From Allodiplogaster sudhausi (lineage: Eukaryota > Nematoda > Chromadorea > Rhabditida > Diplogasteridae), in NCBI GenBank assembly GCA_945643635.1, contig CALZFC010000058.1, forward strand, positions 992,001 to 1,056,000: 64,000 nt of DNA, given 5' to 3'. The position numbers and the translations under genes are program-made. Below the pieces are notes generated by a model. It was given only the letters and a program-made list of their open reading frames with translations, was not told the DNA's origin and searched no databases. Numbering within the stretch: the stretch's first letter is position 1; each line of letters opens with the position of its first letter. Positions 36,801-48,956 of this stretch are shown piece after piece.

Positions 36801-39061
36801 GTAGGAGAAGTCAAGCCAAGTCTTTGGTTCACTGCCACTTCCAGAGCACGCGCCGACTCACAAAGGGCCTGATAAACAGTTATTTTGCAAGGTAGTGTTC
36901 ACTAGAAGTATCACACAAACTCACCTCAGAATCAAAAAAAGATCTAAACCTTGCGTTTTGATATCCACTGGAAATGCTTACTGCTGTTGAACATCTCTTG
37001 AGAGTTCGCGCTCGCTTCCTTCATGGGATCCAGAATCTGAAGGAGGGGACATTATTAACTGCCCTTCAATTTATTGTGACTGCCCTTCAATTTGAAAAAA
37101 GAATAAATAATCAATCTCACGAATTACATGAGAAAAGTATCACGTGAAATATTTGTGCCTTAACAAATCCCATAATGTGCACTTAATTTTATTTATATAT
37201 TTCCCAATGTCGTTTACTTAAATATGAATATATAAAAAAAAACTTTCTTTTTCCAATGCACTTTTACATGAACACGACTGGCACTGAAGTGTAAATGATT
37301 GAGAATTCAAAACCTGAACAGCATCCATGTACGGAGTTGAGCGCAGAATAGCTAAATCATCCATGAGGACATTCAATTGTTGAAGAGATTCACTGAAACT
37401 TCCATCATTTTCTAGTGCTTGGCCGATTCAGGAAAAGAAAACAATGCGGAAAACAATGTGCTGTCACGATTACATTCTGGCTCATTTAAAAGAACACTAA
37501 TCTGTTCTACCATTCATATTTATGCGAAAAACTTGTCTCTTTATAAAAAGTACTGTAGAGCATACTGTAAGCATCTTGCGACATTCTGCCAAGGACCGGC
37601 TTCAGGCGCCTGCATCTTCTCTCCCTTCTTTTTCTTCTTTCTCTTCTGCGACGAACTTCTCGTCTTCACTTTCTTCTAAATTAGGTTTTCTCTTAAGATT
37701 AAAAGAAAGATATAATTGATTGTTCTGATGAGAACACTTGAAAACAAACAGCACCTCAACGACGAGATTGGGGTTGTCGTAGGTGGTGTCATCATCCCCG
37801 ATCAGCTTAGACCAGTCAATCTTCCTCGAAAGAGCTCCGACGTGGTCGCTGTAGTTCACTGGGCTGCAGTCAAATTGGTTAGAGATTTATTTCTCCAACC
37901 CCCTATTGGGTCTCCCTGGATACCCAACCCAACCCAAGTATGGTGCAAATATCGGTATTACCCGTACACTATCTCGCTTTCGGGGACAAAATGCACTAAC
38001 ACAAATCATCGTTTTGCCCGATAATATAACCCCTCCGTAAAGAAAGAAATAGCAGAAGCATGGAAAAGAGAATTTTTATGCAGTGAAAAAGCTCTAAATA
38101 CTCATCATATACAGACTTTGCTTAAAGAATAATTCGCACAGATGTATTCCAACAATAACTATAATGGGTATCTCTTTAGTAAGTGGATAGTTCTTCGTAA
38201 GGAAAAGTAGGGCTTATCATGAAGCAGAATTAGCCAGAAAACTCCCAAGCAGCAGAAGACTAACATTTTGTATTTCTCGGTGCCGTCAAAGGCGATTTCC
38301 TTGACTGGCCACTCCTGGTAGGACTCGAGATGCATGAGAACGCCATGATCAAAGTTGTTTGTGGAGGAAGACGAAGGGTGGCCTGCAAGAAAACAGCTAG
38401 ATTCCAGGCAATGGAAACAAGCAATCAAATTGCAAGCCAACAACGTTGGTCAATCTTCCTCAGGGTAGAAAAGGTACTGTCGATTCGACAGACCCACCCT
38501 TATTTTAGGCCTCCCCAAAGCCCAACCCCACCACGTTTTTGAGGAACATTTAGACAAAAACAGCTAACCCACACTGGTTTCCAGACCCAATACCTCCATC
38601 CCCACTCTAATCTTTTGGGTCCTCGACAGTGGCTTTTATTCCCTGATCTTCCTCGCCAGAGCCCCACAACTAATAGCATAGTTGTGCTGAATTTAAAAAA
38701 AAAACATGAATTCCGGTAGCTTGTCTAGATTAAAGAAACATTCCACGAGAACAACGAGAACATATGTCGATCAGGAATGATCAGGAAGTAATAACATCAA
38801 AATCAGAATATTTATTTTTTCGGCCTTCCTTTAAATAAAAGACGACAAGCGCAACGGTTACCTTTAGATTGTCCTACTGATATAAAACCGTCCATAAGAT
38901 AAAGGAGGAAAGAGGAATGCCAGCGAACCTTGCGGAATGCCCGTGCTGCTGGCTCCACCTGGCATGATTTGCATGCCTGCCAAGGCTGCTCCAGGCAGCA
39001 TCATGATCCCTCCACCACCCGGAGGAACGCCTGGCAGTCCTCCGTAGCCGAGCGAGGCCAT
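33560..39061 (-). CDS. MED17: Mediator complex subunit 17
   Basis: Exons on the - strand: 39061-38929, 38382-38265, 37863-37755, 37675-37566, 37392-37314, 37036-36950, 36868-36713, 36665-36563, 36479-36391, 36281-36224, 36157-36096, 36002-35913, 35760-35641, 35487-35419, 35205-35101, 35002-34952, 34821-34744, 34565-34477, 34405-34291, 34194-34138, 34007-33945, 33688-33560. All phases join; 689 aa, close to the human length. MED17 is a head-module scaffold of Mediator and acts in the nucleus. Family marks, in order: F-D-G-T-E-K-Y followed by S-R-K-I-D-W (human F-D-G-x-E-I-Y ... A-x-x-I-D-F), the charged linker then G-P-W-Q-N-V, the hallmark W-R-V-R-K-Q-G-D-H-I-F-G-D-L-G-Y, and L-P-W-E-K-A-L-Q-Y-A-Q-E-T-L. 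The first exon is Gly/Pro/Met-rich and unlike other animals. It is transcribed away from the Argonaute gene. Confidence 0.93.
33779..33841. repeat. GA microsatellite in MED17 last intron
   Basis: Reads as (CT)n on the MED17 sense strand, upstream of the terminal exon. Confidence 0.9.
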
Positions 39062-40370
39062 TTCACACTGAAGAAATACACAAAATAACCACGTTAAGAA
39101 GCAAAAATTACAAACACAAACACTAGAGGAAATGAAGGAGTTAGTTAAAATCGTGTTTTTCGGTGTGTATTCTAAAACTACACTACTCCCTTGATAATTC
39201 AACAGGGTAGTGCAAAACTTAAACGCGCCAGTGAATATCGCATTTTCTTTTTCAAGTTAAAACATGTTCTGAAATTTGAACATCTCGCGCGCTCGAAGGA
39301 GAGAGCACGCGTCTCTTCACAATCAGTTGCATTTATGGCGCTCTCTCCGGTTGTGGTTTGGGGGTGTGTCATCCTAGACTATGTTTGAGTTTTGTTAAAG
39401 TCTAAGGGCAGTTTTTCTTCTTCATATAACGGGAGCGTTCTTTTACTTTTGTACCGAAGTAGTTATACATAAAAGTTGACGAGTGATGCACAAACAGCTG
39501 CTTCGTAGTCATTAATCAGTCGTTCTCGGTACTTCCCCTCCTTCTTTCTCGCTCAAATATGGAAACCGTTTGTTGTTGTATTGCCATCCGTAAACGTCCC
39601 GAGAAAGCATTCAGTCTTTCTCTCTCCCACTTCTGTAGAAACAATGCTGCGGAATGTGAATGCTTTCTTCGACCATCGATTGATTCCATTTCTTTGCCAG
39701 AGGCATAAAAGCCCAAGGAACAGTATCTGTGGCCTGCAGCCATTGTTCACGTTTTCGCTGCGCAGCGAAACATTACACAAATTCGCTGCTGATTTTCACG
39801 AGTTCTTCGCCTTTTCGCACTTGATATCGCCTATTTGGTCTGATAATTGGCAGCAAAATGAATCGTAATTGAAAAGGGCGGACCATATTTTCTGGTGTCG
39901 TTTTTACTAGGTCCCATTGCATTTGCATAGTCTCATTGTCCTTCCTTAGCACTCCCTCATTTCGTCTCTTTTGCAAGTAGGGGTTGGCTATGGCTTAGTG
40001 ATCTGCAGTTGTTGAATTGGTCATATGGAAACTGAAATTCATTCTTTGACGCATTGTGTAGATCAAAGGAACACGCGCGCAATTTGTTATGTAGATCAGG
40101 GGAAAGCGCGTGCGCCATTCATTGTTTTGTAATTTTGCCGAAATTACCGAGAATATTTTATCGGTTTTTTTTTGTTCCTACTTATGCAACCATGTTTTTT
40201 GTCGATGGAAACAACTTTATTATTTAAAAATATCCTATAGCGGGACGCGCGGAAATAAATGTGCGGGAGGCTGTGTTCGCGAGATAATCGTAGTGTTAGC
40301 AAGGACAATGATGTTGATCTTAATTGAATCTCTTAAAGGACTTTCACGAGTGGTGCCAAGTCAGACTGAA
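39062..40370. promoter_or_regulatory. Divergent region between MED17 and the Argonaute gene
   Basis: 1.3 kb separates the start codons of MED17 (-) and the WAGO gene (+). No coding sequence is supported. A CTTCAG acceptor lies 8 bases before the MED17 ATG and an AAGTCAG acceptor 6 bases before the Argonaute ATG, so both mRNAs may begin with an upstream untranslated exon or a trans-spliced leader. No TATA box or defined factor site could be assigned. Confidence 0.45.
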
Positions 40371-42903
40371 ATGATGGAAGTGGAGGACGGCGATCACAAC
40401 ACCAGGCAGCCAGATCCATGGGAAGCAATTCAGCTTCCTAGTACAGGCTAGTCATTACACTCTTCCCCTGTATGCCCGACTAATTTGCTCTGCCCTTCAG
40501 ATGAGACTCTCACGCAGCTCTTTCCAATCGGGGAGGAAGTCGCTGTCAAGGTGCCCTTCACATCTTTTATGTAGCTGATGAAAATAATGCCTTGAAAGTT
40601 AATGCATAATTTTGTGAAGAACAACAAAATGTTTGCAGATATTGAAACTATACTGTATTGAAATAATGTAGTATTTAGTCAATTTATTCCAGGTGAATGG
40701 CTATGCCCTGGATACCCGTTGTATGAAGGACGTCTTCTTGCACGAGATCCCCTTCACCGTTCACACCGACAAGAAGAACTATTTGCTCCATTTGAAGGGC
40801 CACAACAACGAGTGCGTGTGTGGGATTTAGTGTTTCTCCCCATTTGTACTACACTTACAGTTTTCGAACAAAGAAAAGAAAGTGTGCTGCGGTTTGCGAA
40901 TGCCCATCTTGATTTTGAACCATGAATGAATAGATCATGATGATTTTTGTCCTTGAAGCGTTATGAAGCAGAAGCGAAGGGCCGCGTGCTGGGCCATGCT
41001 GGAGTTGATCCAGAAGATGCACTACAATGAATTCATCCGAGTTGCAGAAGGAGACTCCAACGTGAACCCTTCCACTGTTCGCACATATACATATTACATT
41101 TCGGAGAAATAATTTGGGGGGTTTAAATAAAAAATAATATCATTCTCGTTGTACTTAAGTCTCTTTAATCTTTCAGCTCAAGGATTTCTTCGTCTACGAT
41201 GGATTCGCCCTCTTCTACTCCACTGTCCCACTGCCGCAGCCTCTCAACGGAATCGTCGATAAGGTGATCCGACCCTGGCAAGGGCTGATATGCTCTCTCC
41301 CTTTAAAGCTTCCTCCCCAACGAAGCAAGAGTGCTTGCCATAAAATACGTCATTTTCATGGCGTAGAGTGAATATGGACAGCGATAAAGATGTGCAAAGC
41401 ATTTTTTCTTTTCTTTGTTCGAGTTGACGGTAATTAGGAAAAAAACATCTTGAAATTTATTTTAAGTTTTTGAAATTTATGTTAAATGAACTTTCCTATA
41501 GATGAACAGATGAACTTTCCTAATTGCCCGAGTTGACAGCCCTACCATTTCCAGGCTGATTTCCCGCCTGAAGTGCTCGAACTGACCGGAAACCGTGCAG
41601 AGCGAATCGAGTACGACGTCAAGAAGCCGACCCAGGTCTGGAAGTTCGGAGCGGATGCGGACAACCAAAGACTCAGGAAGACGGAACCTGTATTGATGTT
41701 CCTCAAGAACCTGACTTGGGCTCGCGTCGGGTAAGTTCATTCATTCTAACTTGTCCCTTCTAACTAAGATTCTAATCGTGTTGTTTAGTGACCGCCATCT
41801 CCACTACGGCAACAAGGCCTTCTACAAGTCTCACGAGAGTCAGCTCATGCCTGGCAAGGTTCGAAACACTTTGATATTTCATTTTGCTGCTCGGGAAATC
41901 AATTTACTTCTTTTAAGATCTCGATTGGCGGAATGGAGAAGACAATCCGCCCGATGGGCGGACAGCTTGTCATGCAGATAGATGGTATGAGATTCTTCTA
42001 TATCTACAGCGTGTACTAGCTGTATCTGCTAAGTATTTCAACTTGACTGTTTACTTCCTTATTGCAGCTAAGGTCTCCCCGTTCTTCGCGGAGATGCCCC
42101 TCCTGCAGCACATCGAAGAGCAGATCGGCAGTGTCAGCCGACTCAGAGATCCGATGACTGCGAAGAGACTCGCGAAGGCACTCCACGGTGAGCATCTACT
42201 TCATTTATAGTTCCTTCTTTCGAAGACATGGAGATGGCTACTCTACCACTACCCTGTGATATAGAATGTGGATATTGGAATACTCTTGTATTACACTACA
42301 ATGTTGAATAAGGTTGTTTTGCAGGAATTGCCGTGGAGACGACTCACATTAAGGGCAGGAAGACGTTCCAGTTCAGCGGATTCTCTTCAAAGGACGCTTC
42401 CTCGTTAGTCCGAATTCCCCATGCATTGGGAGAATAGGATGTGCTTTTAGGAGCAAGTTCATGCTGAACAACCGTGCGACTGGCGAGAAGCAGGAGATCA
42501 CCGTCAAGGACTTCTTCCTCGAGATTCACAAGGTCGGCAATTTGTTGAGAGGAACAGAGAGAGAGAGAAGAGGTAACTGTATGAATAATCATGAAAAACT
42601 GCAGGGAATTAGAGCGTGAATAATCAGTTTGTATTTCAGGTCGGCCTTCAGTACTCGAATCTGCCTCTCGTGAAGGAGATGTGCGGAACGAGGGTCAACC
42701 ACTACCCGATTGAGGTTAGCGATGAAGATCTCTTCTCCTCATGGTAGCAGATCTAGCAAGAAGAACCGAATGTCTTGCAGGTCCTTCGTATTGTCGGAGG
42801 CCAGCGAATCCCGAACAACAAGAGCACGCCCGAACTGATCGAGAAACTCATCAAGGTCCTTTTTTCTAATCATTTCTGTAAAGTTTCTCCTTCCCTATGC
42901 CCA

Positions 42904-42941
<38 letters not shown>

Positions 42942-45671
42942 ATTTCAGGAAGCGCAGATGAAGCCGCAGCAAATGCTGCATCACATCGAGGAGCAAGCCT
43001 ACAAAGCGTACCTGGACGGCAGCAAGCACATGCAACTCAAACACTTCGGAGTGAGTTTCTTTTCTATTTTGTCTGTCCTCTGCCTCTCTGCTACAGCGGA
43101 CGTCTCATCTGAGAAGTTGTTTAGGTGAAGACGTTCAACTCCTTTCTGCCCGTGAAGGGGCAGATTGTCGCAGCACCTGAGATCAAGATGATGGGAGGAC
43201 AGGCTGCGCAGGTTTCTTCGCCATTCTCCATTCTACCAATTGGAGTCATCCTTTGCAGCGAGACGGCCGCTTCCCTGAGAAGTGGCGGATCGGCCAGCGC
43301 GACAAGTACTTCCGTCCTGCCGTGGCCAGCGGAGACATCTACTGCCTTGTAGTCGAGAACTGCACCAACGATGCCAGGTCTTCTTCTAGCCCATTCGTCC
43401 TTTGCCAAATGGTTTTTATATTGAACATTGCTTGAGAATTCTGATGGACCGCCTGATCGGGGTGTGCAAGGATCGCGGGATGGGAGTCGATGAGAAAAAG
43501 GCGAGTTTCGGATATCTTATCCAACATTCAACTAAACGTTCTTTCTCTTTCAGGTGAAGTACGATCGAGTCTCCTCGGATCCCGAGGCGGTCGCGTCCAT
43601 GATGGAGAAGTTCAAGAGCAACGGCAAGGTCAGCATGGTCGTCTACATCACGAAGGACAAGCGCGACCCCGTCCACAGTACGCTCTTTTGCTCATTTATG
43701 CCTAAGACCTTCTTAATACTTCTTCTGTTCGTAGTAAATGAAATGCAAGGCTGAAGAGGGATGGACTTGTTTCAGACACGATCAAGTTGCTGGAGTCCCG
43801 CACCGGAGTGCTGACCCAGCACATGTGCATGAGCACGGCCCAGCAGGTCTCTGCCATCTCATTTTGCCCGCTCATTTTATTGATTACTGAGATGCACTTT
43901 TTTAATGGTAGAACAATATTCTTCTTTTAAGATTCTGCAAGGCAAGCCGCTGTGCATGAACAACATCGCGCAGAAGATTAACCAGAAGCTGGGCGGAGTA
44001 AACTTCGACATGGGCCTGAGCCAGCAGCTCCGCACCATGAATCCCGAGATGTTCAACAAGTCAGATTTCGTCATCATCTATTTTCCTTCAAAATGTTCTT
44101 TCCTCACAGGGCGAACTCGTTGTGGTTCAACGGCCGCACTCTCTTCATCGGTCTCGCCCTCTCGCACGCCGGCCCGCAGTCGTTCGCTGATCGAATCCGT
44201 GGTAGCCAGGAAGTGGCCCCTTCAGTTGTCGGAGTCAGTTCCCATTCATGTGGATGACCGGTTTGGTTGTTTCAAGGTTAGAAAAGCCCCTGGTTTTAGA
44301 TCGTTTACACTCTGAAGGAGGTCATGGCGTACCGCGGGGAATACATATTCCAGAGCGCTCGCAAATCGACTATTGAGGTTTTGATCTACTCTTCCAGATA
44401 TCGTGTGCTCTTCTTGGCAGAGCTTTGATCTCTTATCATTGCAGAACATGACTTCTTCAATCGTGCGCGCCTTGACCAACTTCCACCAGAGTGCCCGTGA
44501 TCTTCCTATGAACATCGTCATCTTCCGCTCGGGCATGAGCGAGGGAGAGTTCAAGAAGGTACATCCAGTTACTCTTTCGGGTGTTCTCTCTGTATCGCCC
44601 TCCTCAAACCCCCCTATAATATCACCCTTTAATAAGGCCTCCCGAGGATTGATGGAAAAGGCTATCGAGCTCTTGAAAGAATGTTTGCAGACGAAAGTGG
44701 ACTTGTGTATTAGAGTAGGCGATGAAAGAAGTTGTCTTGTAGGCGGCCTTCGAGACGGAGCAGGTGCTGGCGGCGGTCCGCGAGGTGCAGAACCTCTCGC
44801 GCACCCCGAACTACATGCCGAGTGTCACGACCATCTTCATCATCTCCGGCTCCAACTACCGAGCAGTCACTGCTAATGGAACGGTGTGCTTTGGAATGCA
44901 AGCACTTGCATGCATCATTGACGGAGGTGATAGAATGTCTTTCCAGCCCGATAACCTGGCCCCCGGCACTTGCCTGGGCAGACAGGCCGTCAACCCCGAC
45001 ATGAAGGAGTTCGTCATGGTCCCGCAGAGAGCCATCATGGTCAGCTTCTCAGAATGAATATGCTTTTCATTGCGATAACATGGCATCTTCAGGGAACGGC
45101 CCGCCCGATTCGCTGCACTGTCGTCCGTGAAGACAAGGGCAGAGTGGGCAGTCTCTTCAGCACTGCTGAGCTTAAGGTCAAATGTCAATTATAATGTATT
45201 ATAGTTATTCCATTACTGCTGAACATAGTAACCAGATATCTGAATGCAGGTGATGGTGAACGCTCTCTGCCACAGTCACCCCAAGGTCACTGCTCCCGTC
45301 CACGCTCCCGGCGTACTCATGGCGGCAGAGGAACTGGCCAAGCGAGGACGCAACAACTACAATGAGGAGCAGTCAGTGGACAGGAGGAGGGAGAGAGAGA
45401 GATAAGAGGAGAGGAAGGGAGAGAGGAGAGGAAGGGAGAGGAGAGAGAGATGAGAGGAAGGGAGAGAGAGATAAGAGGAGAGGAAGGGAGGTAGAGCTTC
45501 TTCCTTTTTAGCCAGTTCATTGACGACACTTCTACGACGGTGTCCGGAGGCAGCGGAGATGTTGGAGGGAGAGTGGATGTCACCAAGGAAGCTGTCGACG
45601 TGCAGATCAGCGAGCTGAATAAGAAGCTCGCGAACAACCGTCTGAACCAGACCTGCCACTTCTGGGCCTAG
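40371..45671 (+). CDS. Nematode-type (WAGO) Argonaute without slicer triad
   Basis: 28 exons: 40371-40440, 40501-40550, 40693-40811, 40959-41061, 41177-41263, 41555-41730, 41789-41858, 41918-41984, 42068-42187, 42325-42403, 42451-42532, 42640-42714, 42781-42855, 42949-43050, 43125-43211, 43259-43377, 43437-43500, 43554-43677, 43776-43846, 43932-44059, 44110-44233, 44300-44377, 44445-44558, 44743-44883, 44947-45039, 45093-45176, 45250-45371, 45512-45671. All phases join; 927 aa. Order: N-domain, PAZ (about 265-390), MID (about 455-600), PIWI (about 600-890). MID keeps K-I-N-Q-K-L-G-G-V, with His in V-H-N-T-I-K where AGO2 has Tyr. Slicer positions are Ala639 (G-L-A-L-S-H), Ser719 (F-R-S-G-M-S-E-G) and Ala859, so cleavage is not expected. 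P-S-V-V-G and a terminal H-F-W-A fit worm secondary-siRNA Argonautes, which silence by recruiting other factors. Intron 17 starts with GC (43501). The start is the first ATG of an ATG-ATG pair; earlier in-frame ATGs exist. Confidence 0.93.
42908..42939. repeat. CT microsatellite forming a pyrimidine tract
   Basis: A pure CT run lies a few bases before the GATTTCAG acceptor of Argonaute exon 14. Confidence 0.9.
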
Positions 45672-45775
45672 AAGCCACTCTCTTATTATCCGTTCTCCTC
45701 TCCATGAACTACCTTTCCCCCTCGATCTCCCATTCTTTACCACCTCACTATTCTACCGATCTTTTTTTTTTTACT

Positions 45776-45781
45776 ATTAAA
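45776..45781 (+). terminator. Likely polyadenylation signal of the Argonaute gene
   Basis: ATTAAA 105 bp after the stop codon, just past a T-rich run. Short 3' UTRs like this are usual in nematodes. Confidence 0.5.
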
Positions 45782-46465
45782 GCAGTTCTCTGAATAATAC
45801 TGCTATGTGGATATGTTATACCATGATTTGTTAATTAGTTGGAAGAAATTGTTTTAGTCGTAGATGGTAGCTTTGGTTTTGAACCGTATTAAGTTTAGGT
45901 ACATAAGAGCGAACTGAATTAGCTAGAACAAGATTAGATAATCGAAGTTAGCTTTAATTCTGCCATTCTTGTCAAAACTGCCATTGTATATAATGCGATT
46001 CGTTTTGAGGCTTCAGGGTATTTCTTGCTCAGTCGTACACCTCATTTATATTTTCCTGCTAACAGCAATCCTGCATTACCCACCTTTTTATCCGCGCATA
46101 ATTGACTGAAGTGCCTTCTGGCTATTGTCATCACTGTTAATATGCATTGAATGTTCGTGTGATAAACGAAGTTCCACAAGCCAGCTTTTACAGAATAACA
46201 GTGTGCGAGCAAGTAGGGTTGGTTTTACGAGAATGGTCGAGTTGCAGGGAGATTCCGCCTTATATAGTTGGGAGGGTGCCAGTGGCATTGATGCTCTACC
46301 TCTCTTGCTTCATTACGCTTATCACTGACAGCAGTTTCGGTTGAGTTCACTTTACCTAACAACAAGGGAAATGCATGGATGTCATCCAGGACGATGTTCT
46401 GGCACTTGGAACATCGCCATTTCACCATCTTAAGGCCACCAGGTACCAACCATGCTCTCACTTTC

Positions 46466-46470
<5 letters not shown>

Positions 46471-46515
<45 letters not shown>

Positions 46516-46525
46516 TTCTCTCTCT
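46471..46525. repeat. CT microsatellite
   Basis: About 55 bp of CT with a single TATC interruption. Confidence 0.9.
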
Positions 46526-47471
46526 GTTATTTGATGCTCTATCTTGCAAGATTTCTGATTTTTACCCAGTTAAACAACTAGGTAAAAATCAATCCTAGGC
46601 GATTCAAATAATTCAACAGCACGTTGAAATCTGTTTGTAGAAGAATCTGATAAAGAATATATATATTGGTGTTCGTTTTACCACAACTCATTTTTTTCAC
46701 AGTTACGAACATTTATATCATTTCTATTTTTGTGTGACGTGACTGTTTTGCCTGGTCGAGCCTTGCAATAGACGGTGTGCTTCAGGATGTGGCAAGTGGA
46801 AGCACTTTATTACCGTATTCTAACGAGCATCACCGTATACATGTACTAAAACGACTAAATAGCAAATACTATTGCCTTTTTCAAAAACGCCTGGTAGGGT
46901 ATTAATGAAAGGAGGTCTTGGAGGGGGATCTTAAAATCGCATCTATTTCCCGCTTCTCCAGAAATAGGGAGGATACAGGGCATTGGTCGCATTTATATGC
47001 ATGAGACCTGACGGCGGAAAAGATGTATGCTTGGATGGTACCTCTACTCGTTCGAATGGTGCAGATGACCACGGACCACATATCGTTTCCCTCTATAACC
47101 TAAATAATTTGTGTGGGGCAGAACAAGAAACGACAAGGAGTAACAACAAAAGAAAAATAAAGCAGCTGCAATCATACAGTCAATGATTTCAAGGAACGGA
47201 TTTCTTCTAGATTATACATTAACAAATGAGCAGTTAATGATTTTGAGCTTGGTGAAACGGAAAGAGTGAGAGAGAGAGAGAGAAAAAGAGTGAGAGAAAG
47301 GGTTGTAAATACCGTTATATTTTTCATATATCGAGAGTGCTTTAAAAAAAAAGCCGACACCAACTGCGCGATTTCGGTAGATTTTTCCCGTTTTATATCG
47401 CATCAATTTTTTTTGTGAAATTATGAGTACAAAAAAACTCAAAGTCATGGGGCACTTAGAGAGGTTAGAAA

Positions 47472-47672
47472 CTAGTCAGGGACATGATAGAGCGGAACGA
47501 GTGTCGCAGGCGTCGACTGGTGCTGGACGAGGCGCAGGAAGGGCAACGTTCGAATGTCGCCTGGGTCCTGCGACGTCGAAGGGCGTACTGTAGTCGAAGA
47601 GGGCTTGGAAGACGCGACGTCGACAATGTGGAGGCGAATACAGAACGTGTCGGCCACCAGCTGCCATTCCAT
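47472..47672 (-). CDS. Isolated terminal exon of an unidentified gene
   Basis: After a CTTCTGCTTACAG acceptor (- strand) a 66-codon open frame runs to TAG. It has the GC-rich third positions typical of the real exons here (for example L-V-A-D-T-F and D-P-G-D-I-R-T-L-P-F). The first codon is ATG, so it could also be a start. A second frame in the same DNA contains A-L-F-D-Y-S, reminiscent of an SH3 start, but it carries no further support. No upstream exon could be joined. Product unknown. Confidence 0.3.
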   Translation of the reverse strand: MEWQLVADTFCIRLHIVDVASSKPSSTTVRPSTSQDPGDIRTLPFLRLVQHQSTPATLVPLYHVPD

Positions 47673-48001
47673 CTGTAAGCAGAAGAAGTAAGTGATCATA
47701 TTTTTTAATAGCTGTTATAGGCGAATCAAATTGGATTTATCAATATAAATTCCATTAATTTTTCACTTTCTTTTTCCTAGGCTACAGTTGAAGTTGCAAC
47801 ATAATGACTCATTACAACATACACAACGGGTTTACTTGGTGGAGCGAACATTAATCCAAGTCATAGAATTCGTTCTCTAATTTCCTAGCACTCCATATGC
47901 TCTTTGTTAATTTCTGATGCTTTATTAGTATGCACAATGCGTCATTGCAATACGTCGGTCAGTGAACAAGCTCACGTTTCTTTACCTTACACGCGTCGAT
48001 C

Positions 48002-48011
48002 TCTTTCTCCG

Positions 48012-48066
<55 letters not shown>
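48002..48066. repeat. CT microsatellite
   Basis: About 65 bp of CT with a few TTTCT breaks. Confidence 0.9.
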
Positions 48067-48070
<4 letters not shown>

Positions 48071-48454
48071 CCCTGTACCTCTCGGGCTGTCTATCCGCTG
48101 ATCTTGTTCTTTTACATACTATGTGTGAGCTATATTTCCATCTACATATCAGACGATTCTATGCGTATTTAAAAGTAATGTCCCCATTGTTTCACTCAGA
48201 ATTCTTGATAATGGATTAGATATTTATGTGCATATCACATGTCAGAGAAAAGCCGCGCAGAATCGGCCATCTCTTTGTATTCTTCAAAATCGTCTGTCTT
48301 GTGACATCGCAAAGATGCAAAGCGCGTGTCGAAAACGTTTTCATCTCGTGTTTTGGCAAATGACGTCTCTAAATGTCTTTCTCTACGAACCCTTTATGTC
48401 TTCATACGTGTCCCCGTCATAGTCCAATTGAAGAGCTAACAAAAAAAAACCATA

Positions 48455-48956
48455 TTAAAGAAGGGCGATCACCGAAATTACAGTAATGTGAGTTCAAACG
48501 TACAAATACTTCGAACGGAAGTCCGTTTAATTACTCAAAAATGTACGGTAGACTAGGAATGTGCGTGTGTTTTTTGAAGCGGGTTGTTATTGCTGTTATA
48601 CCTATTTGATAATGTTTTGCGTAACAAGAATTTATAAAAAAAATTTCTAAAACAAATGAACCAAAAGGTGATAAAGCATTCACCATAACAATTTCTTCAA
48701 ATCCGTGTAATTTATTTTCCCGCGATGGGTACGTGGCCGTGAAGTTGGGATTCTACCGATGGGTTCTGCTTTTTCCCTGGCACACCAATCACAAATTCAT
48801 TCAAAATTTGAATTTTAAAGTTCATTATACTTGAATATGGAACTTTCTTGTACATTTTCATATACATATTCTTTTTCTGCATGCCCCAGACTATTCGAAA
48901 ATAACTAAGATGGCTCATTTATTGTCAATGACTTTTCGGTGATCGCCCTCCTTTAA
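48455..48956. mobile_element. Short terminal-inverted-repeat element (MITE-like)
   Basis: The ends 48455-48477 and 48934-48956 are reverse complements at 22 of 23 positions (TTAAAG[A/G]AGGGCGATCACC...). The 502-bp body is AT-rich, with no transposase motif. The longest open frame, 68 codons at 48712-48918 on the - strand, has no recognisable domain. Size, inverted ends and lack of coding suggest a non-autonomous DNA transposon. A target-site duplication is not obvious; the ends themselves start with TTAA. Confidence 0.65.

Larger units (their letters stand above)
45672..47471. other. Spacer after the Argonaute gene
   Basis: No gene supported. Contains a CT microsatellite at 46471-46525 and a short GA tract near 47265-47300. 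Confidence 0.5.

Noticed and set aside
44234..44299. A possible frameshift in the Argonaute PIWI domain
   Set aside because: Treating 44234-44299 as a 66-bp GT-AG intron restores the frame and gives a continuous P-S-V-V-G-I-V-Y-T-L, as expected for the family.
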